64,000 bases of DNA from Tsukamurella sp. 8F (lineage in GTDB: Bacteria > Actinomycetota > Actinomycetes > Mycobacteriales > Mycobacteriaceae), in contig NZ_JARFTP010000004.1 of the NCBI RefSeq assembly GCF_029167375.1, positions 182,013 through 246,012 on the forward strand, given 5' to 3'. Each line of letters opens with the position of its first letter. Position 1 is the first letter of the stretch. Position numbers and translations under genes: made by a program. This document shows, one piece after another, positions 12,359 to 21,324 of the stretch. The notes under the pieces are model-generated. The model had not been told where the DNA came from, searched no databases, and saw only the letters and a program-made list of their open reading frames with translations.

Positions 12359-13849
12359 GTGACCGATCTGCGTACCCCCGCCGGGCTCACGGCCCTCAGC
12401 GCATCCGATCTGGCCGCCAAGATCGCGTCCCGCGAGGTCTCCTCCGAGGAGGTCACACAGGCGCACCTCGACCGGATCGGTGAGGTGGACGGCGACCTGA
12501 ACGCCTATCTGCACGTCTCATCCGAGGCCGCACTGAAGGCTGCGCGTGCCGCCGACGCCGCGATCGCGAGCGGCGACACACCGTCGCCGCTCGCCGGTGT
12601 CCCGCTCGCGCTCAAGGACGTCTTCGCGACGACTGATGCACCCACCACGTGCGGGTCGAGGATTCTCGAGGGATGGAAGCCGCCGTACGACGCGACCGTG
12701 ACGGCCAAGCTGCGCGCCGCCGGCATTCCCATCCTGGGGAAGACCAATATGGACGAGTTCGCCATGGGCAGCTCGACGGAGAACTCCGCCTACGGTCCGA
12801 CCCGCAACCCGTGGGACACCTCCCGCACGCCGGGAGGTTCGGGTGGCGGTTCGTCGGCGGCGCTCGCCGCGTACACCGCACCACTCGCGATCGGCACGGA
12901 CACGGGCGGATCCATCAGGCAGCCGGCATCGTTGACCGCCACCGTCGGTGTCCGCCCCACGTATGGCGCGGTCAGCCGCTACGGCCTGGTGGCGTGTGCG
13001 TCGTCCCTCGACCAGGGCGGACCGTGCGCCCGTACCGTGCTCGACACGGCGCTGCTGCACACCGTCATCGCTGGGCACGACCCCAAGGATTCGACCTCGC
13101 TGGACGCGGCCCCGCCGGACGTGGTCGCCGCCGCGCTCGCGGGCGCGACCGGCGACCTGGCCGGCGTCCGGGTCGGCCTGGTCAAGGAGTTCGCCGAGGG
13201 GCAGGGCGTCTCCGCGGGCGTGCAGGCGTCGTTCGACGCCGCCGTCGCGCAGCTGCGCGAGCTGGGCGCGGAGGTCGTCCCGGTGAGCCTGCCGACCATT
13301 GCGTACTCCCTCGCGGCGTACTACCTCATCCTGCCTTCCGAGGTCTCCTCCAATCTGGCGCGCTTCGACGCCATGCGCTACGGCCTGCGGGTCGGTGACG
13401 ACGGCACGCACTCCGCCGAGGAGGTCATGGCGCTCACGCGCGAGGCGGGGTTCGGCCCGGAGGTCAAGCGCCGCATCATGATCGGCACGTATGCGCTGAG
13501 CTCCGGCTACTACGACGCCTACTACGGGAGTGCGCAGAAGGTACGGACCCTGCTTTCGCGAGACTTCGCCGCCGCGTACGAGAAGGTGGACGTCATCGTC
13601 TCGCCGACCACGCCCACCACGGCATTCGTCCTGGGGGAGAAGGTGGACGATCCGCTGGCGATGTATCTGTTCGATCTGTTCACGCTACCCACCAACCTCG
13701 CCGGGCACTGCGGCATGTCGGTCCCGTCGGGCCTGTCCGCCGACGACGGTCTGCCCGTCGGTCTGCAGATCCTGGCGCCCGCGCAGGCGGACGACAGACT
13801 CTACCGGGTCGGCGCCGCCTACGAGGCCGCGCGCGGTCCCGTCGCGTAA
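12359..13849 (+). CDS. gatA: GatA glutamyl-tRNA(Gln) amidotransferase, amidase subunit
   Basis: The 496-residue amidase releases ammonia from glutamine and passes it to GatB. The amidase-signature triad is visible: the lysine in LALKDVF (Lys86), the serine of the PGGSGGGSS stretch, and the nucleophile serine in [12 protein letters not shown]. Two starts are possible, GTG 12353 overlapping the gatC stop and GTG 12359; AGGAG at 12349-12353 is correctly spaced only for 12359. The length is typical. It follows gatC directly; gatB is 11 kb downstream, separated by pfkA and accessory genes. Confidence 0.96.
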   Translation: MTDLRTPAGLTALSASDLAAKIASREVSSEEVTQAHLDRIGEVDGDLNAYLHVSSEAALKAARAADAAIASGDTPSPLAGVPLALKDVFATTDAPTTCGSRILEGWKPPYDATVTAKLRAAGIPILGKTNMDEFAMGSSTENSAYGPTRNPWDTSRTPGGSGGGSSAALAAYTAPLAIGTDTGGSIRQPASLTATVGVRPTYGAVSRYGLVACASSLDQGGPCARTVLDTALLHTVIAGHDPKDSTSLDAAPPDVVAAALAGATGDLAGVRVGLVKEFAEGQGVSAGVQASFDAAVAQLRELGAEVVPVSLPTIAYSLAAYYLILPSEVSSNLARFDAMRYGLRVGDDGTHSAEEVMALTREAGFGPEVKRRIMIGTYALSSGYYDAYYGSAQKVRTLLSRDFAAAYEKVDVIVSPTTPTTAFVLGEKVDDPLAMYLFDLFTLPTNLAGHCGMSVPSGLSADDGLPVGLQILAPAQADDRLYRVGAAYEAARGPVA

Positions 13850-13892
13850 GCCGGCCTGGGACAGGCGCCCCGCGAGCGCTCGCCGCCGCGAC

Positions 13893-14324
13893 TCAGGGTG
13901 CGGGCTGCAGATGTGTCGTGATGCCCAGCATGTTCCAGGTGTTGATGGCACCGACGGCGACGATCAGGTCGGTACGCCTGGTCTCGCCCAGCAGGCGACC
14001 CGCCTCGTCCCACAGGTCGGCCGGGATCTCGTCGACACCGCCCGTCAGTCGCTCGGCGAAATCCAGCGCGACGCGCTGGGTCTCGTCGAAGAACGGGGTC
14101 TCGCGCCACGCGGCGACGCCGTTGATCGTGCGGACTGGGACACCCTGCTTACCCAGGTCGGTGGAATGCATGTCGACACAGAAGGCGCAGCCGTTGATCT
14201 GCGAAGCTCGCAGCTTGACGAGGTCGTAGAGCACGGCGCCCAGGGATTCCCCGAGGCGCGTGTCCAGTTCGACGAGCGCGCGGTAGGTGTCGGGTGAGGA
14301 CGTGAATCCGGAAGTGCGGGCCAT
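13893..14324 (-). CDS. AhpD/carboxymuconolactone-decarboxylase-family peroxidase-like protein
   Basis: The 143-residue protein has the AhpD core: RLGESLGAVLYDLVKLRAS then INGCAFCVDMH, giving the redox pair Cys46 and Cys49 and His53. Such proteins act as small alkylhydroperoxide reductases or general disulfide oxidoreductases. ATG 14324 has AAGGAGAAG just upstream on the complement. The gene lies 70 bp downstream of an Rrf2 regulator on the same strand, a frequent pairing, so it is probably induced through Rrf2 in response to redox or nitrosative stress. The specific peroxide substrate is unknown. Confidence 0.85.
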   Translation of the reverse strand: MARTSGFTSSPDTYRALVELDTRLGESLGAVLYDLVKLRASQINGCAFCVDMHSTDLGKQGVPVRTINGVAAWRETPFFDETQRVALDFAERLTGGVDEIPADLWDEAGRLLGETRRTDLIVAVGAINTWNMLGITTHLQPAP

Positions 14325-14394
14325 GACTTCTCCTTGGTTACTCGCGTATCAGAATTGCTGAACAGGGTTGGTCCACAACGGCCGTATCGCAGCG

Positions 14395-14874
14395 TCAGGC
14401 GCGCTGGAAGTAGTGGCGCGCGCCGTCGGCTACGCGTGTCGGCGTTGCCGCGACGAGGTCGGCGATCGAGGTCTCCGCGAGTTCCCGCCGCCAGGCGAGT
14501 TCGGCCGAGCGCATCGCGTGGGCGATGCCACATGGTTGCGCGAAGTCCCTCGGCGGGTTACCCGAATTCATTCCCTGCTGCCGGATCTCGGTGCAGGAGA
14601 ACGCATCCTCGGGGCCTTCGATCGCCGCGACCACGTCCATGAGCGTGACTGATGCGGCGGGCCGGGCGAGGCGGACGCCGCCGTATCTTCCCGGAACCGA
14701 CTCGGTGATCCCAGCGCGGGTGAGTGCCTGCAGTTGCTTGCCCAGATACGCGGCGGGCAGGTCGTATGCCTCGGCCAGCCTGCCGGCGGGGACCGGGGTG
14801 AGCTCTCCCTGATTCAGCCAGTCCAGCAGAACGCATACGTGGGCCGCCCATTCGACCCCCTCGCTCATCCGCAT
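14395..14874 (-). CDS. Rrf2-family transcriptional regulator
   Basis: The 159-residue winged-helix protein shows the Rrf2 layout: an N-terminal helix with EWAAHVCVLLDWL, the recognition region PAAYLGKQLQALTRAGI, then SVPGRYGGVRLARPAASVTLMDVV as the wing, followed by a loop with Cys94 and Cys115. True NsrR/IscR proteins use three cysteines for an Fe-S cluster; only two lie in this loop, so cluster binding is open and a disulfide switch is an alternative. ATG 14874 has AGGAGGG six bases upstream. A long inverted repeat directly before the gene is its probable operator. The AhpD-type gene follows on the same strand. Confidence 0.88.
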   Translation of the reverse strand: MRMSEGVEWAAHVCVLLDWLNQGELTPVPAGRLAEAYDLPAAYLGKQLQALTRAGITESVPGRYGGVRLARPAASVTLMDVVAAIEGPEDAFSCTEIRQQGMNSGNPPRDFAQPCGIAHAMRSAELAWRRELAETSIADLVAATPTRVADGARHYFQRA

Positions 14875-14890
14875 GCCGAGCCCTCCTCAT

Positions 14891-14917
14891 TAACCCGGAT
14901 AGACGATATCCCGGTTA
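14891..14917. promoter_or_regulatory. Rrf2-type operator palindrome
   Basis: TAACCCGGATA (14891-14901) and TATCCCGGTTA (14907-14917) form an 11-bp inverted repeat with one mismatch around GACGA. The position just before the rrf2-type start, and the AT-ended, CCGG-centred form, match known Rrf2 operators. Its right edge is the stop codon of the upstream hydrolase gene. Confidence 0.6.
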
Positions 14918-16225
14918 GAGGGTAGGTGCAACAGGTGCCACGAGGGCTGAACCCTGGCGCTCGTCGTAGCGATGACCGACACCGACCGGCTGCGCGGTCG
15001 CCCCGAGCAGGTCGACAGTCGTCTGCAGGAACGACAGGCCCGGCACCCATGCCGGTCGGGGGAGAGGCGCGCCGCCGAGTCCGCGGCTGACATCGGCGTG
15101 CGCAGGCGTCCACGCTAGCGCCGGCTTCCAGATCGCCACGGGGTCGGAGTCGTTGGCCTGTAGCAGAGTTCGTCGCTCCGGGTGGGACCCGGAGGACGCT
15201 GGAAGACCGGACACCAAGACCCGCGCAATCGACAGCCCGACGACGCGCGCCCGCTCAGCAGCCGCCAGCGCACCGACGGCGCCGAGGCTCTGGCCGAACA
15301 GGTAGACCGGCGGGTGGCCGGGCGGGAGGCGACGAGCGAGGGCTTCCACCAACGCATCCGAGGTCGCGGTCGCTGCATCTCGATGCAGTAGGAAGGCCTG
15401 CCAGCTGGGCATCGCCGCGTATTGCACCGCGACGACGGCGACGTCGCCACCGAGCACCGACTCCGTCCCGGTCACCGCATGCGCATCGACCCAGCCCGAA
15501 CCGGTCGGCACCGCGATCACGACGGCGCGCCGGGTAAGGCCGCCCGCGGCGATGAGATGCGTGACCGCGAGGTCCGCTCTGGCCTGCGGCGTGGCGCCCG
15601 CATCCAGCGGGATATACACTCGCACACCGGGTTCGGCCGAGGAGATGGCCGCGAACCGGGAGCCCGGAGAGGTGGGAGTGGTGGTATCGGCCCGCGCCGC
15701 GGACGATACCGCGCCCGCCGGCCACGCCACGACCGCGGTCGCCAGTGCCACGACGACGACGCGGTGGCGGAGATCGCGGCCCCACAGCGACATCGGCGGA
15801 TGCGAACTCCTGCGGCGCTGTGCGATCTCGGTCAGACGGGACGCGGTCAGGCGGGCGCCGATGGGGATCACCGCTGCGCAGAACCACACGCCGAGACCGT
15901 CGAGCACCGATACGTGCGCTAGGCCGGCGACCGCGCGCAAGCTGTCCTGCCACCCGGTCCACCCGGCGGCGGCCGCGGTCACGGCGACCGTAGAAAGGGC
16001 GAAAGCCGTTGTGCGCATCTGTATCCCCGTACGTCGCCACACGTGGCGAACCGATCCGACCGTGGCGGCTCCGATCCCACCGAGGATCAGGATCAGCACG
16101 CACTGAATCCATACCGGACGTGGCAGCATGCCCGGGTAGAGAGCGGCCAGCGCGCCTGCTGCGTAGCCGAGGCTCGTACCCGCGCGGGGGAGCGGGCTCG
16201 CGCCCTCTCGGCGCTCGCTCACCAT
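14915..16225 (-). CDS. Membrane-anchored alpha/beta hydrolase (DUF2319/Abhydrolase_9 type)
   Basis: The 436-residue protein has a hydrophobic N-terminal half with about four membrane segments (residues 18-35, 38-58, 72-90, 105-125 and again 155-173), then an extracytoplasmic hydrolase domain. The nucleophile elbow is GQSLG with Ser313. The domain contains VRVYIPLDAGATPQARADLAV and VLVSGLPASSG, features of the actinobacterial Abhydrolase_9 family, whose substrates are unknown. It starts 7 bases inside the end of the secreted phospholipase gene, so the two are co-translated. Together they suggest action on lipids or esters at the cell envelope. Confidence 0.75.
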   Translation of the reverse strand: MVSERREGASPLPRAGTSLGYAAGALAALYPGMLPRPVWIQCVLILILGGIGAATVGSVRHVWRRTGIQMRTTAFALSTVAVTAAAAGWTGWQDSLRAVAGLAHVSVLDGLGVWFCAAVIPIGARLTASRLTEIAQRRRSSHPPMSLWGRDLRHRVVVVALATAVVAWPAGAVSSAARADTTTPTSPGSRFAAISSAEPGVRVYIPLDAGATPQARADLAVTHLIAAGGLTRRAVVIAVPTGSGWVDAHAVTGTESVLGGDVAVVAVQYAAMPSWQAFLLHRDAATATSDALVEALARRLPPGHPPVYLFGQSLGAVGALAAAERARVVGLSIARVLVSGLPASSGSHPERRTLLQANDSDPVAIWKPALAWTPAHADVSRGLGGAPLPRPAWVPGLSFLQTTVDLLGATAQPVGVGHRYDERQGSALVAPVAPTL

Positions 16226-16806
16226 CTCCCGCCTCCCGTGAGCCAGCTCGCGACAAGTCCCGCAGCGGATTCCGGCCGAGGCGCGGCGTCGCGCTGACGC
16301 CAGGAGTTCACACGCACGGCTGCCACGGCGACGGCGGCGGCCCGTCGGCAGGTGGCGTGCTCACCGTCGGGCATGGAAGCGCATGCCGCGCGAGCACGCC
16401 GAGCGAAGGCGTCGTCGACCGCTCGGCGCGCCCACGCGCCCAGCGGGTGCCCCCTCGCGTCCGCATACCGCAGTAGGTCGTAGCCGAGATCATGTGCGCG
16501 GCAGGGATCGTCGAGAGCTGCGGGAATGAGGGCGATCGTGCCGAACGGAGCCGAGCACCCGCCGTCGGCACGAAGCACGAATCGGCGTGCGACCGGGGTG
16601 TACCCCTCCTTTGCGGCGAAATCCGCTGGTAACGCCGCAAGCTGCGACGCGGCCGGCACCCCGGTGGCGGACACGGCGCGGACAGCTGCCGCGGCACCCG
16701 GATCCTCGGCCACTACGCCGCGTATCGAATCGGCGGCGGCCGGTGTCGCGGTGGCGAGGCCTGCTGCCAGGACGGCGGCTGCTGTGAGAGGCAGTGTCTT
16801 TCGCAT
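16219..16806 (-). CDS. Secreted prokaryotic phospholipase A2-like protein
   Basis: The 195-residue protein has a Sec signal peptide (MRKTLPLTAAAVLAAGLATA, cleavage probably after PAAA near residue 25). The mature part holds DDPCRAHDLGYDLLRYADARG (given here across residues 99-119), the catalytic His105-Asp106 and second Asp110 of the prokaryotic PLA2 family. Four cysteines, Cys84, Cys102, Cys142 and Cys153, would form two disulfides, as in streptomycete PLA2. It would cleave the sn-2 acyl chain of phospholipids outside the cell. The frame is open upstream, but the signal peptide fixes ATG 16806. It overlaps the downstream membrane hydrolase gene. Confidence 0.82.
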   Translation of the reverse strand: MRKTLPLTAAAVLAAGLATATPAAADSIRGVVAEDPGAAAAVRAVSATGVPAASQLAALPADFAAKEGYTPVARRFVLRADGGCSAPFGTIALIPAALDDPCRAHDLGYDLLRYADARGHPLGAWARRAVDDAFARRARAACASMPDGEHATCRRAAAVAVAAVRVNSWRQRDAAPRPESAAGLVASWLTGGGRW

Positions 16807-16951
16807 GCCTCGAACGCTATGAACACGGCTACCACGGGCGGATCCATCGTGGGAGCGAACCGGGGGCCCGTAGCCCGCCCCCACGGGGTGCGGCGGCTCA
16901 CCCGGAGGTATCTCCCTCGAAAGTATGAGGACGCACCGCGGCGCGGCGGCA

Positions 16952-16964
16952 TACGGTTCTTGCC
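16952..16964 (+). promoter_or_regulatory. Leaderless promoter -10 element for the NarL-type sensor kinase
   Basis: TACGGT (16952-16957) ends 7 nt before ATG 16965 with no Shine-Dalgarno between. Confidence 0.6.
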
Positions 16965-18203
16965 ATGAAGATGGTCCACCTCGCCAAGGACGCGCACCGC
17001 GTCGGGCGCTACCTCGAGGCTCGCGCCGACGCGCCGGGCAGCGCGCTGCACCAGACCCTGCTGGGTGCATATCTTGCGCGGAAGTCCAACTGGCTCTTCC
17101 TCGTCGCCGCCCTGATCCTCTTCGCGGTGGCGTGGCCGACCCTGCCGTTCCAGCTACAGGTCTCCGCGGCGCTGCTCCCGATCGTGAGCGGGCTGTCGGT
17201 GTTGCCCGTGGCGCTGGCGTGGCAGGAGCCACGCATCGGCTGGGGCGTCTCGGCAGCCACGGCGGCCGTGGTGTCCGTCGTATTCGACCCCATGCCCGAC
17301 TGGCACTGGCACCTGCAGGTGCCGCACATCATCGTGCTGCTGGTGCTGACCTTCTTCATGTACGTCCGCAGGCCGGTGGCCGAGGCGCTGGGTGCGTGGG
17401 CCGCGACGTGCATGCTGTTCTATTGGTGCGCCGAGCCGGGAACGGGCGGGGGCTGGGTCGCCGGGCTCTCGGCGATGCTCGTGGTGAGTATGCTGCTGCG
17501 TCTGGTCCTCGCGTCCCGCTCGCGGCTCGCCGAGCAGGAGGAGGTGACCGATCTCGAGCGTGCCCGCCGCGCAGTCCTCGAGGAGCGCACCCGGATAGCC
17601 CGAGACCTGCACGACATCGTCGCGCACCGGATGTCGCTGGTCGTGGTCCAGGCGCAGACCGCGCGCTACCGCGTGCCCGGGCTCGCGCCCGCAGCTCTGG
17701 CCGAGTTCGACGGCATCGCTACGTCGGCCCGCGAAGCGCTGGGCGAGGTACGCAGCCTGCTAGGGGTCCTGCGGCTCGAGGACCAGCGGGCCGAGCACGC
17801 CCCCGCTCCCGGGCTGGAGGCGATCGACGACATGATCGAGGGCACCCGAGCGGCCGGGATCTCCGTCGACTATCTCCCCGTGCCGGGCGGCGCCCACGTC
17901 GCCGAGGCCACGGCGCTCGCTGCATACCGCATCGTCCAGGAGTCGATCGCGAATGCGACGCGGCACGCACAGGGCTCGGCGATCACTGTCGCGCTCACCA
18001 CCGACGGTGACCAGCTCAACGTCCGTATCGAGAACGGTCCCGCCGTCTCGACCGCCGACCTCGGAGGCCCCGGGCTCGGGCATGGGATCCCCGGAATGGT
18101 GGAGCGAGCGCACGCGGCCGGCGGATCGCTCGTCGCCACGCCCCGGCCCGACGGCGGATTCGCAGTGCGTGCCGTGCTCCCGGTCGCGGGTCCGGCCCAC
18201 TAG
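16965..18203 (+). CDS. Sensor histidine kinase, HisKA_3 (NarL/DesK-like) type
   Basis: The 412-residue kinase has an N-terminal membrane region with about five segments (residues 42-57, 64-86, 92-107, 119-134, 143-181) and no large outer domain, so it probably senses a membrane-associated signal. The dimerisation helix reads RTRIARDLHDIVAHRMSLV with phospho-acceptor His216. The ATPase domain shows AAYRIVQESIANATRHA (N box) and GLGHGIPGMVERA (G box). It is followed 10 bp later by its response regulator, whose own -10 element overlaps this stop codon. The start is fixed by a leaderless -10 element. Confidence 0.9.
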   Translation: MKMVHLAKDAHRVGRYLEARADAPGSALHQTLLGAYLARKSNWLFLVAALILFAVAWPTLPFQLQVSAALLPIVSGLSVLPVALAWQEPRIGWGVSAATAAVVSVVFDPMPDWHWHLQVPHIIVLLVLTFFMYVRRPVAEALGAWAATCMLFYWCAEPGTGGGWVAGLSAMLVVSMLLRLVLASRSRLAEQEEVTDLERARRAVLEERTRIARDLHDIVAHRMSLVVVQAQTARYRVPGLAPAALAEFDGIATSAREALGEVRSLLGVLRLEDQRAEHAPAPGLEAIDDMIEGTRAAGISVDYLPVPGGAHVAEATALAAYRIVQESIANATRHAQGSAITVALTTDGDQLNVRIENGPAVSTADLGGPGLGHGIPGMVERAHAAGGSLVATPRPDGGFAVRAVLPVAGPAH

Positions 18204-18213
18204 GGTCGACCGC
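18201..18213 (+). promoter_or_regulatory. Internal leaderless promoter for the NarL-type response regulator
   Basis: TAGGGT (18201-18206) ends 7 nt before GTG 18214 and shares its first three bases with the kinase stop codon. The regulator may therefore be made at a higher level than the kinase. Confidence 0.55.
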
Positions 18214-18870
18214 GTGGCCATCACCGTGTTCATCGCAGACGACCAGGCGATGGTGCGCCAGGGTTTCGGGGCGCTGCTCGCCGCGCAGACCGACATCTCC
18301 GTCATCGGTGATGCCCCGGACGGGAAGATCGCCGTCGGAGAGGTCGCGCGCCTGCGGCCCGATGTGGTGCTCATGGACGTGCGCATGCCGGTTATGAACG
18401 GCCTCGAGGCGGCGGCGACGATTCTGCAGCGTCACCCCGAGACCCGGGTCCTGATGCTCACCACGTTCGACATCGACGACTACGTGTACGAGGCGCTGCG
18501 TATCGGCGCGTCGGGGTTCATGCTGAAGGACGCGCCGGCCGAGGAACTGGTCCGGGCCGTCCGCGTGGTCCACGAGGGGCAGGCCCTGCTCGCGCCGTCG
18601 GTGACCAAGCGCCTGATCACCGAGGTAACCGCCGCGCGATCGCGTCGACGTACCCCGCCACCCGAGCTCGACTCGCTCACCCCGCGCGAGCGGGAGGTGC
18701 TCGAGGCCGTTGCGGCCGGGCGGTCCAACCTCGAGATCGCGGAGCAGCTGTTCGTGTCCGAACAGACGGTGAAGACACACGTGAGCAAGGTCCTCGCCAA
18801 GCTGGGCCTGCGCGATCGCGCGCAGGCCGTGGTCTACGCGTACGAGACGGGCGTCGTGCGCCCGAGCTGA
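18214..18870 (+). CDS. NarL/LuxR-family response regulator
   Basis: The 218-residue protein has a receiver domain (VFIADDQAMVRQGF, phospho-acceptor Asp55 in MDVRMP, LTTFD, and the lysine of LKDAP) and a C-terminal LuxR-type helix-turn-helix (LTPREREVLEAVAAGRSNLEIA, then VSEQTVKTHVSKVLAKLGL). It is the partner of the kinase just upstream. The GTG start follows a -10 element by 7 nt; the frame is open further upstream inside the kinase gene but without support. Targets are unknown. Confidence 0.93.
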   Translation: MAITVFIADDQAMVRQGFGALLAAQTDISVIGDAPDGKIAVGEVARLRPDVVLMDVRMPVMNGLEAAATILQRHPETRVLMLTTFDIDDYVYEALRIGASGFMLKDAPAEELVRAVRVVHEGQALLAPSVTKRLITEVTAARSRRRTPPPELDSLTPREREVLEAVAAGRSNLEIAEQLFVSEQTVKTHVSKVLAKLGLRDRAQAVVYAYETGVVRPS

Positions 18871-18929
18871 CCAGCGATGACGCGTGTTCGCGATGACACG
18901 GTGAGCGCGGCCCGGGAAGATGGTCTCTC

Positions 18930-19967
18930 ATGAGCTCGAGAATCGGAGTCCTCACCGGCGGCGGCGACTGTCCGGGGCTGAACGCCGTCATCCGCGCCGT
19001 GGTGCGCACATCCGCGTCGCGCTACGGGTCGTCGGTCGTCGGCTTCCAGGACGGGTGGCGCGGGCTGCTGGAGAACCGCCGGATCCAGCTCGACGACGAC
19101 GAGCGCAACGATCGCCTGCTCACCAAGGGTGGGACGATGCTGGGCACCGCCCGCACCCACCCGGACAGGCTGCGCGCGGGCCTCGACCAGATCAAGGAGA
19201 CCCTCGACGAGAACGGGATCGATGTGCTCATCCCCATCGGCGGGGAGGGCACGCTCACCGCGGCGTCGTGGCTCGCGGAGGAGGGCGTTCCGGTGGTGGG
19301 GGTCCCGAAGACCATCGACAACGACATCGACCGCACCGACGTGACTTTCGGCTTCGACACTGCGCTGACGATCGCGACGGACGCGATCGACCGGCTGCAC
19401 TCGACGGCGGAGTCCCATCAGCGCGTGATGCTGGTCGAGGTTATGGGTCGGCATGCGGGCTGGATCGCGTTGAACTCCGGTCTCGCTGCCGGCGCGCACA
19501 TGATCCTCATACCCGAGGTGCCGTTCGACGTCGAGGAGGTGTGCCGGCGCATCAAGCGCCGCTTCCAGCGCGGACACTCGAGCTTCATCGTGGTCGTCGC
19601 CGAGGGGGCCAAGCCGGCCGAGGGCTCGATGGAGCTGCGCGTGGGTGGCGTCGACGAATTCGGACACGAGCGCTTCACGGGGGTCGCGCATCAGCTCGGC
19701 GTCGAGATCGAGAAGCGCATCAACAAGGAGGTGCGGACGACGGTGCTGGGCCACGTCCAGCGCGGGGGCACCCCGACCGCGTTCGATCGGGTCCTGGCGA
19801 CCCGTTTCGGCGTCAACGCCGCCGACGCCGCACATGCGGGGCACCACGGCGTGATGGTGTCGCTGCAGGGCCAGAACATCGGCCTCGTGCCGCTGGGCGA
19901 AGCGGTCAGCCAGCTCAAGCGGGTGCCCAGGGAACGCTACGACGACGCTGCGGCGTTCTTCGGCTGA
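18930..19967 (+). CDS. pfkA: 6-phosphofructokinase, actinobacterial group
   Basis: The 345-residue enzyme phosphorylates fructose 6-phosphate in glycolysis. It begins [19 protein letters not shown], then shows [11 protein letters not shown] for the phosphate donor, [20 protein letters not shown] with the catalytic aspartate, and [12 protein letters not shown]. The donor-site residues are a glycine in GGEGT and a lysine in PKTIDND, the mixed signature of actinobacterial PFKs, mostly ATP-dependent; PPi-PFKs carry an aspartate at the first place. It lies between the NarL-type system and a convergent NmrA-like gene that overlaps its last 31 bases. The start has no strong ribosome site; GAAGAT sits 8 nt before the ATG. 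Confidence 0.94.
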   Translation: MSSRIGVLTGGGDCPGLNAVIRAVVRTSASRYGSSVVGFQDGWRGLLENRRIQLDDDERNDRLLTKGGTMLGTARTHPDRLRAGLDQIKETLDENGIDVLIPIGGEGTLTAASWLAEEGVPVVGVPKTIDNDIDRTDVTFGFDTALTIATDAIDRLHSTAESHQRVMLVEVMGRHAGWIALNSGLAAGAHMILIPEVPFDVEEVCRRIKRRFQRGHSSFIVVVAEGAKPAEGSMELRVGGVDEFGHERFTGVAHQLGVEIEKRINKEVRTTVLGHVQRGGTPTAFDRVLATRFGVNAADAAHAGHHGVMVSLQGQNIGLVPLGEAVSQLKRVPRERYDDAAAFFG

Positions 19968-20869
19968 TCCGTCCCGCGGTCGGTGTTCGGAGGCGTGAAC
20001 TCGGCGGCGTGGTCGGCGGCCCACTGCGCGAACGTTCCCGCGGGGTGACCTGTCAACCGTTCCAGGTGGTCGGTGACCAGATCCGAGTCGGGCCTGTGCG
20101 TCGAGGCGGTGATCAGGGCCTGTACCAGAGGTTCCGGACGGCCGTCCGCGAGCATCCGTTGCTTCGTCGCGTTCGCCGTCGACGGGTGGAATCTCAGTGG
20201 GCGCCCAAGCGCGGCGCCGAGACGATGGACTTGTTCTGCGCGGGTGATGAGCTCGGGGCCGGTCAGCAGATGTGGTCCGCGATCGAGACGGTCCGGCGGC
20301 GCGAGCAACACGGCCTCGGCAGCGTCTGCGACGTCCCGTTCGTCGACGACGGCCGTCCGCGCGATGTCCGGGCCGTACACGTCGTCTCCGTCGCGCAGCT
20401 GCGCCGACCACCCGCGAGCGTTGGCCGCCAGGGTGTCGCTGCGCAGCACGACGGGACGCAGACCGGCCTGGCTCAGCATCGCCTCCATGTCGGCGTGCGT
20501 CTGGACGATCGGATCGCTCTGCCTGGCGGCGTTGTCATCGATCGCGGTCGAGGAGACGTAGACCACCCGACGGTCCGCTCCGGAGAGCACTTTCACGACC
20601 TCGCGCGCAGGCGCCGGATCGAGCAGCGGCCATACCAGGAACACGGCATCCACCCCGGCTAGGGCCCTGCTCATGTCCACCGGATCCGTCAGATCGCCGA
20701 CCGTCCATTCGACTCCTGGCCGTCGTTCGGGCTGTGCCCGGCTCAGGCCGCGAACGGGGACGCCGCGTCGCACGAGCCGGTGGACCACCTCCTGTCCGAG
20801 GGTTCCTGTCGCTCCGGTGACGAGGATCGACGGCCGGGAGGGGACTTCGGTCTCGATGGGGTCGGGCAT
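19937..20869 (-). CDS. NmrA-like NAD(P)-binding protein (atypical SDR)
   Basis: The 310-residue Rossmann protein begins [19 protein letters not shown], the GxxGxxG cofactor motif, followed by [21 protein letters not shown] and VVYVSSTAI. It lacks the YxxxK catalytic pair of classical short-chain dehydrogenases, so it belongs to the atypical NmrA/HSCARG type that senses or reduces with NADPH. ATG 20869 is fixed by TAGTCT on the complement ending 7 nt before it, ruling out the longer frame. Its 3' end overlaps the end of pfkA by 31 bases. A divergent MerR gene lies 47 bp away and probably regulates it. Confidence 0.8.
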   Translation of the reverse strand: MPDPIETEVPSRPSILVTGATGTLGQEVVHRLVRRGVPVRGLSRAQPERRPGVEWTVGDLTDPVDMSRALAGVDAVFLVWPLLDPAPAREVVKVLSGADRRVVYVSSTAIDDNAARQSDPIVQTHADMEAMLSQAGLRPVVLRSDTLAANARGWSAQLRDGDDVYGPDIARTAVVDERDVADAAEAVLLAPPDRLDRGPHLLTGPELITRAEQVHRLGAALGRPLRFHPSTANATKQRMLADGRPEPLVQALITASTHRPDSDLVTDHLERLTGHPAGTFAQWAADHAAEFTPPNTDRGTDQPKNAAASS

Positions 20870-20882
20870 AACCGCGAGACTA
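20870..20882 (-). promoter_or_regulatory. Leaderless promoter -10 element for the NmrA-like gene
   Basis: On the complement TAGTCT (20877-20882) ends 7 nt before ATG 20869. The 47-bp divergent space to the MerR gene must hold both promoters. Confidence 0.6.
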
Positions 20883-20916
20883 GAGATTAAGGTCGACGTG
20901 AAGGCAAGGAAGTGTG

Positions 20917-21285
20917 ATGCTGACCATCGGCCAAGTCGCGACATCTCTAGGCGTCGAGACCCACGTGCTCCGGCATTGGGAGCACGTGGGAGCGCTCGTT
21001 GTGCCGCGGGATGCCAACGGATACCGCATCTATGACGATCGCGCCGTCGAGCACGCGCGCACCGTGCAGAAGCTGCGGCGAGTCGGGCTGTCGCTTCCCG
21101 AGGTGATCGCCGCGATGGCGCCACAGAAGGAGGCGGCCCAGTCGGTGGTGCACGAGAAGATCGCCGTTCTCGAAGGCGAGATCGCCCAGCGGCTGCAGGC
21201 GATCACCTTCCTGCGGCATGCTGCGGAGTGTCGGCATCGCTACCTCGACGACTGCCCGGACTGCACGCAGTTCGTCCGTGATTGA
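20917..21285 (+). CDS. MerR-family regulator with C-terminal cysteine cluster
   Basis: The 122-residue protein has the MerR DNA-binding head (LTIGQVATSLGVETHVLRHWEHVG, split around residue 20; then GYRIYDDRAVEHARTVQKLRRVGLSL) and a dimerisation coiled coil at about residues 72-97. Its C-terminus carries Cys105, Cys113 and Cys116 in AECRHRYLDDCPDC, a possible metal or redox site. GTG 20914 and ATG 20917 are both possible; AAGGA at 20906-20910 fits the ATG better. It is divergent from the NmrA-like gene, the standard layout for MerR control. Confidence 0.87.
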   Translation: MLTIGQVATSLGVETHVLRHWEHVGALVVPRDANGYRIYDDRAVEHARTVQKLRRVGLSLPEVIAAMAPQKEAAQSVVHEKIAVLEGEIAQRLQAITFLRHAAECRHRYLDDCPDCTQFVRD

Positions 21286-21324
21286 TCCGGGCGCACGGAC
21301 GCTTCGGCGGGCGGAAGGCCTTCT

